Source of the DNA: Gammaproteobacteria bacterium
GTDB lineage: Bacteria > Pseudomonadota > Gammaproteobacteria > Thiohalospirales > Thiohalospiraceae
Direction of reading: 5' to 3'
DNA length: 5,692 nt
NCBI GenBank assembly: GCA_011322575.1
Contig: DRMK01000024.1
Span: 1 to 5,692 of the forward strand
Shown piece after piece: positions 1 through 5,692 of the stretch (position 1 is its first letter; every line of letters starts with the position of its first letter). Position numbers and translations under genes: made by a program. The notes under the pieces are model-generated. The model made no database searches, was not told where the DNA came from, and was given only the letters and a program-made list of their open reading frames with translations.

Positions 1-2
1 AG

Positions 3-131
3 GAACTCACGGATAGATCACAAAGCCCGATGGAACAGAACATGCCGCCGGCCGAAAGACGGCCTCTCGAACTCATCCCTCGCCCGGATCGGAACGGCAA
101 CTCCTACCGGAGCACCTTTCCCATCCGGTGA
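3..131 (+). CDS. Possible C-terminal tail of a gene entering from the left
   Basis: This plus frame is open from the window edge and ends at a TGA at 129-131, giving 42 codons. The residues are hydrophilic and proline/arginine-rich, with the final stretch reading roughly PRPDRNGNSYRSTFPIR. Third-position GC is high in the second half of the frame, as expected for coding DNA here, but the neighbouring frame is also open and no domain can be recognised. It could equally be non-coding DNA. Sequence to the left of the window would decide this. Confidence 0.18.
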   Translation, partial: ELTDRSQSPMEQNMPPAERRPLELIPRPDRNGNSYRSTFPIR

Positions 132-234
132 TGTACGACCACCCATGTCGGCAGAAAAACGCTGGGAAAAGCCTCGATGGAGCGCGGCGACGAAGATGGG
201 CGTCAGCCTGATTCACCAGACCGGTACAGCGGCG

Positions 235-270
235 TTGACATCTGATAAGGTCTTTTCCATATGGTAGAAT
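235..270 (+). promoter_or_regulatory. Candidate promoter of the small exported-protein gene
   Basis: A TGG followed by TAGAAT at 262-270 forms an extended -10 element (TGn plus a hexamer one mismatch from TATAAT). A perfect TTGACA lies at 235-240, but its distance to TAGAAT is 24 bp, too long for a standard sigma70 promoter; with TATGGT (260-265) the spacer would be 19. The extended -10 could work without a good -35. Transcription would start near 277, leaving a leader of about 30 nt before the start codon at 307. This is an inference from matches to consensus. Confidence 0.4.
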
Positions 271-306
271 CTGGAAGCACGGCCGTATTTATCAAGGAGA
301 AATGAG

Positions 307-660
307 ATGTTCAGAAAAATATCGGTGATCGCTGCAGCTTTCATTCTCGCCCTGGCCTTGAGCGCACCTGCCGTCGGCGCCTCTCCGTGCAAAGGGCTGA
401 CCAAGGGTAGATGCACGGCCAAGGCCAGCTGCAGCTGGGTGGACAGCTACAAGACAAAAAACGGCACCAGGGTCAAGGGGTACTGCCGCTCCAAACCCGG
501 TAAGGGAAGCTCCGCCACCTCGGGCAGCAAGGCAAAAAAGGTGTCCACAAAAGGCAAGGATGCAAAGAAGAAGAAAGCGGCCACCAGCTCATCCGCCAAG
601 AAAAAGGTGAAGAAGAAGTCCGCCAAGGAGAAGAAGGCCAGGAAAGAGAAGAAGAAGTAG
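307..660 (+). CDS. Small exported four-cysteine protein with lysine-rich tail, function unknown
   Basis: 117 residues. The ATG is preceded by AAGGAGA at 294-300, an excellent ribosome binding site at 6-nt spacing, so the start is secure. Residues 1-25 form a Sec signal peptide (R3 K4, hydrophobic 7-20, likely cleavage after VGA25). Residues 26-62 form a compact domain with cysteines at 28, 36, 42 and 60 in a CKGL...C...CSWV...G..V.GYCR pattern, which suggests two disulphides in the periplasm or outside the cell. From residue 63 the chain is low-complexity, with 24 lysines in 55 residues plus serine and alanine, and is probably disordered. From memory, similar CxGL/CxWV/YCR short proteins occur as hypothetical proteins in other gammaproteobacteria; I cannot confirm this here. 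The tail resembles histone-H1-like tails, but the signal peptide argues against a nucleoid role; binding to anionic surfaces such as LPS, peptidoglycan or extracellular DNA is possible. The gene converges on tilS with 4 bp between stops and no visible terminator. No gene symbol can be assigned. Confidence 0.85.
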   Translation: MFRKISVIAAAFILALALSAPAVGASPCKGLTKGRCTAKASCSWVDSYKTKNGTRVKGYCRSKPGKGSSATSGSKAKKVSTKGKDAKKKKAATSSSAKKKVKKKSAKEKKARKEKKK

Positions 661-664
661 CCGG

Positions 665-2026
665 TCAGCGGCGGAGGTCATACTTACTGAAAGCAGGGGC
701 GGGCGGTTCCCAGCTGAACTCCAGTCCGGGCTCTTCATCCCGGGCCTGAAACGGCTCGCAAACGAAAAGGCCGGCCACCGCCGCCAGCTTGCCATCCAGG
801 TGAATCAGCGGGAGACGTTCCCGGTGCCAGGGGGGAACACCATGCTCTTGGAGCAATTTTTTCAGGCTGCGGGTGTGTCCCCGGCCTGCGGGGCGGCAAC
901 GCTCTCCCCCTTGTCGGAAACGTACCGTCACCCTGGCCTCCGAACATAGCTGCCGCTTGACCCCCCGGCCAGCCACCTGCCTGGCGCGCACGACAGCTCC
1001 GCCGGGCAGGGGCATCGGTTCCGCCAGATCCCACTCCAGTATCCTGCTGTTGTCGTGTTCCGGAAGCGGCGTCAGGGCATACAGCCTGTCGCGATAGCGG
1101 CGTATCTCGGCACCCGGCCAAGCCACCCGGGGAGCGCCGTCCGCGGCGGCGGGCAGCACCTCCTCGATTATCCTTTGCAGATGAGCGGTGTCCGGCAGGG
1201 GCAAACCGGATCTCCTGATCCAGTAGCGCAGCACGTTACGCTGGCGGCCTGGATCGAGCCTCTTCAGGTGGACGATACTCACCCCCCCGTCCGGTTCCAC
1301 TGCGAGATCCTCCGCTGCCAGCCGATCGAGCAGGCCGGCCGCCTCCGCGCTGTGCATGGCGGTGCGGGAGAGGGTCCTGCCCAGCGCCGGCCAGTGGCTG
1401 CGCAGCAGGGGAATTACCTCGTGGCGCAGAAAGTTGCGCTCGAAACCGGTATCGTAGTTGCTCTCATCCTCAATCCACCGCAGCTTTTCGGACCGGGCGT
1501 AGCCTCTCAGATCTTCACGGCTGAAACCCAGCAGCGGACGGCCATGCCAGCCCGCTCCGAAACGGTCCCAGGGGGGCATGGCCGCCAGCCCCCGGGGGCC
1601 GCAGCCGCGCAGCAGCTGCAGCAGTACGGTTTCCGCCTGATCATCCAGGTGGTGCGCCGTCAGCAGGCCGTCACTCTCTTGCAGAAACGCGGCGATCGCC
1701 TCGTAGCGCGCCTTGCGGGCCGCTGCTTCGGGGCTCTCTCCCTTCGCATGACGGGCGTCCACACGCAGAACATGGCAGGGGACATCCAGTCCGTTACATA
1801 TGGCAGTGCAGTGCCGGCTCCACTCTCCGGCGGAAGGGCTCAACCGGTGATCCACATGAACTGCGTGAAGTTCTTGCACCGCGAGACGGTCACGTAGCAA
1901 GGCGAGGGAGTGCAACAGGACGTGTGAATCGAGTCCGCCGCTGTATGCGACCAGGTAACGCCGGGCTGGAGGAAACTGCTCGAGAGCGCCGAGCAGCCTT
2001 TGCGGGGTAAATGGCTTCGCCACCAT
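665..2026 (-). CDS. tilS: tRNA(Ile)-lysidine synthase
   Basis: TilS uses ATP to adenylate C34 of the CAU-anticodon tRNA-Ile and then joins lysine to it, giving lysidine, which switches decoding from AUG to AUA and identity from Met to Ile. It is cytosolic and normally essential. The 453-residue protein is close to the usual length (E. coli 432). The N-terminal PP-loop ATPase domain is intact: SGGLDS at 29-34, HVDHRL at 57-62, AARKARY at 102-108, and TAHHLDDQAET at 123-133. The conserved RPLL (163-166) and ESNYDTGFERNFLRHEVIP (188-206) follow. A middle helical domain spans about 215-320, and a TilS C-terminal domain about 364-437 (VTVRFRQGGERCRP, then LKKLLQEHGVPPWHRERLPLI region). A short non-conserved tail ends the protein. 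It starts 9 bp after the accA stop with no strong Shine-Dalgarno (a weak GGA sits only 2 nt from the ATG), so translation may be coupled to accA. Confidence 0.97.
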   Translation of the reverse strand: MVAKPFTPQRLLGALEQFPPARRYLVAYSGGLDSHVLLHSLALLRDRLAVQELHAVHVDHRLSPSAGEWSRHCTAICNGLDVPCHVLRVDARHAKGESPEAAARKARYEAIAAFLQESDGLLTAHHLDDQAETVLLQLLRGCGPRGLAAMPPWDRFGAGWHGRPLLGFSREDLRGYARSEKLRWIEDESNYDTGFERNFLRHEVIPLLRSHWPALGRTLSRTAMHSAEAAGLLDRLAAEDLAVEPDGGVSIVHLKRLDPGRQRNVLRYWIRRSGLPLPDTAHLQRIIEEVLPAAADGAPRVAWPGAEIRRYRDRLYALTPLPEHDNSRILEWDLAEPMPLPGGAVVRARQVAGRGVKRQLCSEARVTVRFRQGGERCRPAGRGHTRSLKKLLQEHGVPPWHRERLPLIHLDGKLAAVAGLFVCEPFQARDEEPGLEFSWEPPAPAFSKYDLRR

Positions 2027-2035
2027 TGTCCGTGG

Positions 2036-3010
2036 CTACTTTTCCGCCGCCTCCTGGAAATTGCCGAAATCCATCAATCTGCGATAGCGGCGCTTGAGCA
2101 GTTCATCCCGGGAAACCTTGCGCAGCATCTCCAGCCCCTCCAGTAGCGAGCGCTTGACGCTCGCTGCCGCGCTGTCCGCGTCCCGGTGCGCACCTCCCAG
2201 CGGCTCCTCGATAATCTTGTCAATCAGCTCCAGCTCCAGCAGCCGGGGAGCGGTTATTCCCATCGCCTCGGCAGCCTCGGTGGCCTTTTCGGCGCTCTTC
2301 CAGAGAATCGATGCGCATCCTTCGGGAGAGATCACCGAATAGGTACTGAACTGCAGCATCTGCACGATGTCACCCACGCCGATAGCCAGCGCGCCACCGG
2401 ATCCCCCCTCTCCTATGACAGTACTGATTACAGGGGTCTCGAGCCCCGCCATCATGAACAGATTCCGGGCAATGGCTTCGCTCTGGCCACGCTCCTCGGC
2501 ACCAATGCCGGGGTAGGCTCCCGGTGTGTCGATAAAGGTGAGCACGGGCAAACCGAACCGTTGCGCCATCTCCATCAAACGCCTGGCCTTGCGGTAGCCC
2601 TCCGGACGCGGCATGCCGTAGTTGCGGCGTACCCGCTCCTTGGTATCGCGCCCCTTCTGCTGGCCCATGATCATCACCGGCTCCCCTTCCAGGCGGCCGA
2701 TGCCTCCCACCATGGCGGGATCGTCGGAGTATGCACGATCGCCGTGCAGCTCCTCGAAATCGGTAAATATGCGCTCCACGTAGTCGAGCAGATAGGGCCG
2801 TTGTGGATGGCGGGCCAGTTGTGCAACCTGTGCAGCGGTCAACTTGGAGAAGATGGACTCGGTGAGCGCGCGGCTCTTTTCGCGCAGCCGGGCAATCTCC
2901 TCGCTGATATTCAGTCCGGAGTCGTCACCCGCGTAACGCAGGGCCTCGATCTTTGCCTCCAGATCGGCGATGGGCTGCTCGAAATCCAGAAAGTTCAGGT
3001 TCATCGGCAT
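2036..3010 (-). CDS. accA: Acetyl-CoA carboxylase carboxyltransferase subunit alpha
   Basis: With AccD it forms the carboxyltransferase that moves the carboxyl group from carboxybiotin on AccB to acetyl-CoA, making malonyl-CoA for fatty-acid synthesis in the cytosol. The protein has 324 residues (E. coli 319). The N-terminal helical part contains the diagnostic NLNFLDFEQPIADLEAKIEAL (4-24). The crotonase-fold carboxyltransferase core shows GQQKGRDTKERVRRNYGMP (116-134), PEGYRKARRLM (136-146), DTPGAYPG (161-168) and the glycine-rich GEGGSGGALAIGVGD (200-214), all intact. The ATG at 3010 is chosen because a weak GGA lies 9 nt upstream; a second ATG two codons later (3004) matches the E. coli N-terminus nearly as well and is a real alternative. 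tilS follows after 9 bp. The preceding gene on this strand is a chemoreceptor, not dnaE, which precedes accA in E. coli and many relatives. Confidence 0.98.
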   Translation of the reverse strand: MPMNLNFLDFEQPIADLEAKIEALRYAGDDSGLNISEEIARLREKSRALTESIFSKLTAAQVAQLARHPQRPYLLDYVERIFTDFEELHGDRAYSDDPAMVGGIGRLEGEPVMIMGQQKGRDTKERVRRNYGMPRPEGYRKARRLMEMAQRFGLPVLTFIDTPGAYPGIGAEERGQSEAIARNLFMMAGLETPVISTVIGEGGSGGALAIGVGDIVQMLQFSTYSVISPEGCASILWKSAEKATEAAEAMGITAPRLLELELIDKIIEEPLGGAHRDADSAAASVKRSLLEGLEMLRKVSRDELLKRRYRRLMDFGNFQEAAEK

Positions 3011-3040
3011 GGATCTGCATCCGTTACCAGCGAACCTGTT

Positions 3041-3069
3041 ATTTTACGTGGGGAACCGCGCGCTGTATA
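3041..3069 (-). promoter_or_regulatory. Candidate sigma70 promoter for accA-tilS
   Basis: On the minus strand TATACA (3069-3064) and TAAAAT (3046-3041) are separated by exactly 17 bp. They match the -35 and -10 consensus at 4 of 6 and 5 of 6 positions. The site lies in the 64-bp gap between the chemoreceptor stop and the accA start, giving a leader of roughly 25 nt. It would let the housekeeping pair be expressed independently of the flagellar-type unit upstream. Inference from consensus only. Confidence 0.45.
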
Positions 3070-3074
3070 TGCCC

Positions 3075-4832
3075 CTATAGTACCTTGAATTTGGTGACCT
3101 TGGCATGCAGCTCCCCCGCCTGCTCTACCAGCACGTCGCTGGAGGACACGCACTCGGAGAGACTCTCTGCATTACAACCGGATATGTCCGCAATGGACTG
3201 GATATTGGCGTTGATGCTCTCCATCACACTATTTTGTTGTTCCGCCGCTACCGCGATACGGCTGTTGAGATCATTGATGCCATTTACCGCTTCAGCTATC
3301 AGCTCCAGGGCCTCGCCCGCCTGCATGGCCTGACGAACACACTCCTCGGCACGCTCCCTGCCGCTGGTCATGGTCTTCATCGCCTGCTCGGTGCCCACCT
3401 GCACCGACTCGATCATGCCCTCGATCTCGAGGGTGGACTCCTGAACCCTCTGCGCCAAGGTACGCACCTCGTCCGCCACCACCGCGAAACCGCGCCCCTG
3501 CTCTCCCGCGCGGGCCGCCTCGATGGCAGCATTCAGCGCCAGCAGATTGGTCTGCTCCGCAATACTCTTGATTACCGCCAGCACGTTACCGATACGATCG
3601 CTGTCCTCATCCAGTTTCTTGATAACTTCGGCCGCATTCTCCACCTCCTCGGCCAGAGAGTTGATGAGGCGTATGCTCGACTCCACCTCGCTCTTTCCCT
3701 GCTGCGACTGCTGGCTGGAGTGCTGTGCCATCTCCGCCGCCCTGGTCATGTTTTGCGTCACCTCTTCAAATGACGAAGTCATCTCGTTGGCGGATGTGGT
3801 GAGCAGCTCGGTATCCTGGCTCTGCTTCTCAATACGGCCGTTTACCTCCTGCATCGAAACCGACATCTCACGCGCCGACTTGGCCACATGTACGGTGGAT
3901 GTATTCACCTCCTTGAGAATGTGCTGGAACTTCTCCAGCATCCCGTTCAGCGACGATGCAATCTGGCCCAGCTCATCACCGTAGCTGTCGTCCATCCGAA
4001 CCGTCAGATCGGAGTTGCGCTCGATGCGCTCGATGAGCTGCACCATTCCCTTGATGGGGGTACTGATGGTCCGGGCCAGCAACCATGCAAGAGCCACGCA
4101 GATTAGCAGTGCCACCACGTTTATGGGGAGGAGCTCCATCAGGATATCGCCCTTCAATCCTCCGATATTGGAAGCATCCATCACCATCCAGATCTCGCCG
4201 CCACCCTTGTTGGTGATTGGCAGAACCAGGTGCAGCCTCCAATTTCGTTCATCCAGGTAGTAACCGTCAGTGATCTGCTCCGCTGAAGGGCGCTCAAACT
4301 GCCGGGATGCGCTCTCCTGCAGCGCCACGCTTTGTCGATAGTCCTCAAGCTCCCGCTGCTTCTGCTGCAGCATCTTTTCGATCCGGGGACGCTTGCGGTG
4401 CCCGGCAGGCAGACGCTCGAGCGCCCCCCTTATCCTGGTGATCCTGGCCTGCAGCTCCTTCTCATAATTCTCCGGGAAAATGGTTCGTACTACTCGATCC
4501 TGTTCGCGCAGATAGGAGACTCCGTACGGTTCGCCGTTGGCATCCGTCTCTCCCCGCACTGCAAAGAACAGAAGCTCGCCATTGGCGCGATACAGATCCA
4601 TTGCGGCTTCGTCCTGAACGTTGGCGTAATTGCCTCCACCAACGCTGGCTTTCATCAGACCGAGCACTGGTTGCGCACCGGTCTTGGCCAAGTCCAGCGC
4701 GCTGTCCAGCGCCTTCTCATACTCGCTGTAGTAGCGTGCTACCCCAAGCACCAGGCTCAGCACTACCAGAAGCAGGATAGGCCCCCCCGTTACCAGCTGC
4801 TTGATCGTGAACCACTTTCTTAGATTATCCAT
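3075..4832 (-). CDS. Methyl-accepting chemotaxis protein (transmembrane chemoreceptor)
   Basis: 585-residue inner-membrane receptor that would relay a periplasmic signal to CheA/CheW. Order of parts: short cytoplasmic N-terminus; transmembrane helix 1 about 16-35; periplasmic sensor about 36-236; transmembrane helix 2 about 237-254; HAMP domain about 253-305 with its conserved proline in STPI (257-260); then the methyl-accepting coiled coil to the C-terminus. The signalling tip is canonical and intact (EQTNLLALNAAIEAARAGEQ, 426-445, then GRGFAVVADEVRTLA, 446-460). About 140 residues flank the tip on each side, consistent with a 40-heptad class. There is no C-terminal CheR-docking pentapeptide. 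The sensor looks Cache-like at its ends (ELLFFAVRG 86-94; VLPITNKGGGEIWMVMDAS 203-221), but about residues 121-180 form a very charged, apparently helical segment with a break at LPAGHRKRP. The ligand is unknown. The start is supported by AAGGT 8 nt upstream. It lies 83 bp downstream of the cytochrome gene on the same strand. Confidence 0.95.
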   Translation of the reverse strand: MDNLRKWFTIKQLVTGGPILLLVVLSLVLGVARYYSEYEKALDSALDLAKTGAQPVLGLMKASVGGGNYANVQDEAAMDLYRANGELLFFAVRGETDANGEPYGVSYLREQDRVVRTIFPENYEKELQARITRIRGALERLPAGHRKRPRIEKMLQQKQRELEDYRQSVALQESASRQFERPSAEQITDGYYLDERNWRLHLVLPITNKGGGEIWMVMDASNIGGLKGDILMELLPINVVALLICVALAWLLARTISTPIKGMVQLIERIERNSDLTVRMDDSYGDELGQIASSLNGMLEKFQHILKEVNTSTVHVAKSAREMSVSMQEVNGRIEKQSQDTELLTTSANEMTSSFEEVTQNMTRAAEMAQHSSQQSQQGKSEVESSIRLINSLAEEVENAAEVIKKLDEDSDRIGNVLAVIKSIAEQTNLLALNAAIEAARAGEQGRGFAVVADEVRTLAQRVQESTLEIEGMIESVQVGTEQAMKTMTSGRERAEECVRQAMQAGEALELIAEAVNGINDLNSRIAVAAEQQNSVMESINANIQSIADISGCNAESLSECVSSSDVLVEQAGELHAKVTKFKVL

Positions 4833-4915
4833 GCCAAACTACCTTTCACCAGTATCACGTTCCTACCCGGAGAAACTTGCGGGATCCGTCATTCCTAAGC
4901 CCCGCAGCAGCCGGA

Positions 4916-5422
4916 CTACTTGTTGTGAGAGCAAACCCCGGTGACACACGCCTCTCCATAACCCGAATGACAGGTAGTGCAGGTCTTGGGTGCCAGCGAC
5001 GGGTGCGCCTCGGAGATGTCTTTGCCATCAAAGGAATAGGCACCATATTGCGGCTCCCCCAACAGATGTTCGGTAACCAGCAGGGCCTTGATGTCGGTCA
5101 GCTCCAGCACCGCGGTCGGACCGTCCGGATACCCACCGTGACGCTTGATGTAGGCATCCTTGTGGGCCGGATTCACGCGGACATTGTATTTGGATCCCTT
5201 GCCATCCTGAATCCAGTTATAGGTCTTCACGGTCTCCTTGACGATCTCCGGCAGTCCGTCGGGAATGGGTGACTTGTTATCGGGAATGGCTCCACTACCC
5301 ACCACAGGCCAACTCTCCCAGCCCTTGGGAAACTCGGCATCCGATGCAGCGTACGCCCCGGACCATACGGCACAACCCAGAACCATTACTACCAATCCCG
5401 AATATAGCTTTTTGATGTGCAT
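4916..5422 (-). CDS. Exported monohaem c-type cytochrome, P460-like
   Basis: 168 residues from the ATG at 5422. A longer reading from 5458 is possible but lacks a signal-peptide-like start; the downstream ATG has GAGGT 7 nt upstream and begins directly with MHIKK and a hydrophobic helix. Likely signal peptidase I cleavage is after AYA25; a weaker lipobox-like VLGC at 14-17 makes a lipoprotein a lesser possibility. The mature protein has one haem-binding motif near the C-terminus, CTTCH (148-152). The rest resembles cytochrome P460/c'-beta as I remember it: FPKGWESWPVVGSG at the start (31-44), NPAHKDAY (84-91), then YPDGPTAVLEL (98-108) and a C-terminal CxxCH. P460 proteins oxidise hydroxylamine or bind NO; the related c'-beta proteins bind NO or CO. 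A lysine (93) lies shortly before YPDG, the general area of the lysine that crosslinks haem in P460, but I cannot align it securely. The tail after CTTCH is short and has two extra cysteines (159, 164). The chemoreceptor gene follows on the same strand. Confidence 0.85.
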   Translation of the reverse strand: MHIKKLYSGLVVMVLGCAVWSGAYAASDAEFPKGWESWPVVGSGAIPDNKSPIPDGLPEIVKETVKTYNWIQDGKGSKYNVRVNPAHKDAYIKRHGGYPDGPTAVLELTDIKALLVTEHLLGEPQYGAYSFDGKDISEAHPSLAPKTCTTCHSGYGEACVTGVCSHNK

Positions 5423-5429
5423 GTTGTTT

Positions 5430-5434
5430 ACCTC
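5430..5434 (-). promoter_or_regulatory. Ribosome binding site fixing the cytochrome start
   Basis: GAGGT lies 7 nt upstream of the ATG at 5422 on the minus strand. It supports this start over the in-frame ATG 12 codons earlier (5458), which would put a hydrophilic, acidic extension (MDWYSDTGEVNN) ahead of the signal peptide. Confidence 0.75.
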
Positions 5435-5492
5435 ACCTGTATCTGAGTACCAATCCAATTGCTCCTCGCGCCAAATGAGAGGAATACAGCTG

Positions 5493-5519
5493 TTATCGGC
5501 TCTACCAGATTTTTATTAA
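5493..5519 (-). promoter_or_regulatory. Candidate sigma28 (FliA) promoter for the cytochrome-chemoreceptor unit
   Basis: On the minus strand GCCGATAA (5500-5493) is identical to the enterobacterial FliA -10 consensus. Exactly 15 bases upstream of it is TTAA (5519-5516), three of four matches to the TAAA core of the FliA -35. The following GTTT part of the -35 is not conserved. Transcription would start near 5486, leaving about 60 nt of leader before the ATG at 5422. FliA promoters usually serve late flagellar and chemotaxis genes, which fits the chemoreceptor as the second gene. No good sigma70 pair was found in the same stretch. Confidence 0.55.
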
Positions 5520-5640
5520 CAACTATTCTTCCGGTAGAAACCAGGTACCCAATAGATATTCAGACAAAGCGAAAATGGATATAGAGCTAGTACTCCGTCA
5601 AGGTTATAATTTAGGATGCAGAGCTTCCCAAACCGGCCAA

Positions 5641-5692
5641 GGCAAGGCGCAGTCCGCAGGGAATGGCATGCCCTTTCCAAGGAGTGCAACGC
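5641..5692. repeat. Imperfect palindrome at the window edge, possible dispersed intergenic repeat
   Basis: The sequence is centred on the perfect 8-bp palindrome GGCATGCC (5665-5672). Arms on both sides are partly complementary: GCAGTCC (5649-5655) pairs with GGAGTGC (5681-5687) at 6 of 7 positions, and GGGAA (5659-5663) pairs partly with TTTCC (5674-5678). The right arm runs to the last base, so the element continues outside the window and its size is unknown. No reading frame with coding character accompanies it. The look is that of a short intergenic repeat (REP/MITE-like), but only one copy is visible here, so repetition is inferred. Confidence 0.4.

Larger units (their letters stand above)
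1..306. other. Left-edge region without a certain gene
   Basis: No convincing complete gene lies here. Several frames stay open by chance because the DNA is GC-rich; the plus frame starting at base 1 is open to about 264 but encodes a tryptophan- and arginine-rich string with no recognisable motif. A small perfect hairpin (GGCCG, loop AAAGA, CGGCC) sits at 50-64 and a 6-bp inverted repeat (ACCGGA/TCCGGT) at 106-129. Neither is followed by a T run, so neither is called a terminator. The right end holds the promoter and ribosome binding site of the small gene that begins at 307. Confidence 0.5.

Noticed and set aside
106..129. ACCGGA/TCCGGT inverted repeat as a terminator
   Set aside because: The stem is 6 bp with a 12-base loop and no T run follows. 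It overlaps the end of a possible reading frame, so chance is likely.
241..248. TCTGATAA as a FliA -10 for the small exported-protein gene
   Set aside because: It matches 6 of 8 bases, but there is no TAAA-like -35 at the required distance (CGGT lies there).
1055..1897. Long plus-strand open frame (280 codons) opposite tilS
   Set aside because: It is a shadow of tilS. Its composition is not protein-like and no ribosome binding site or motif supports it.
3011..3074. Terminator between the chemoreceptor and accA
   Set aside because: Only a loose GGGG/CCCC pairing with a long loop is present and no T run follows it, so read-through into accA remains possible.
2186..3088. Long plus-strand open frame (about 300 codons) opposite accA
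   Set aside because: It lies antisense to a fully conserved accA, has no recognisable motif, and is expected from the GC-rich codon bias of the real gene.
4852..4878. Second FliA-like site before the chemoreceptor (AAGTTT and CGTGATAC on the minus strand)
   Set aside because: Only GATA of the -10 core matches well and the spacing is 13 instead of 11 bases, so it is much weaker than the site upstream of the cytochrome.
5423..5458. 12-codon N-terminal extension of the cytochrome starting at 5458
   Set aside because: It would place an acidic hydrophilic stretch before the signal peptide, and the GAGGT at 5430-5434 sits within it at the right distance for the ATG at 5422.

Overview
The window looks like chromosomal DNA from a gammaproteobacterium with flagellar chemotaxis. 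The main reasons are the AccA N-terminus (NLNFLDFEQPIADLEAKI, close to the E. coli protein), the accA-tilS adjacency known from that class, a 40-heptad-like chemoreceptor and a FliA-type promoter. The GC content is moderately high. A redox-active, perhaps sulfur- or nitrogen-oxidising lifestyle is only hinted at by the P460-like cytochrome. Genus cannot be read from the sequence.

Layout from left to right. Positions 1-306 have no certain gene, although a short open frame ending at 131 could be the tail of a gene entering from the left. A promoter-like element and a good Shine-Dalgarno precede a small plus-strand gene (307-660) for an exported protein with four cysteines and a very lysine-rich tail. 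It converges on tilS with only 4 bp between stop codons. Everything else is on the minus strand. Read in transcription order from the right edge these genes are: an exported, monohaem, cytochrome P460-like protein (5422-4916), a methyl-accepting chemotaxis protein (4832-3075), accA (3010-2036) and tilS (2026-665). The right edge (about 5641-5692) carries an imperfect palindrome cut by the window end, which looks like one copy of a dispersed intergenic repeat.

How the genes fit together. accA (fatty-acid synthesis) and tilS (tRNA-Ile maturation) are a housekeeping pair 9 bp apart, probably co-transcribed, with a plausible sigma70 promoter in front of accA. The cytochrome and chemoreceptor appear to form a second unit. 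Upstream of the cytochrome is an exact GCCGATAA, the sigma28/FliA -10 consensus, with a TTAA at the 15-base spacing expected for the -35 core. This would place a secreted haem protein and a chemoreceptor together in the flagellar regulon, and it is the most interesting hypothesis in the window.
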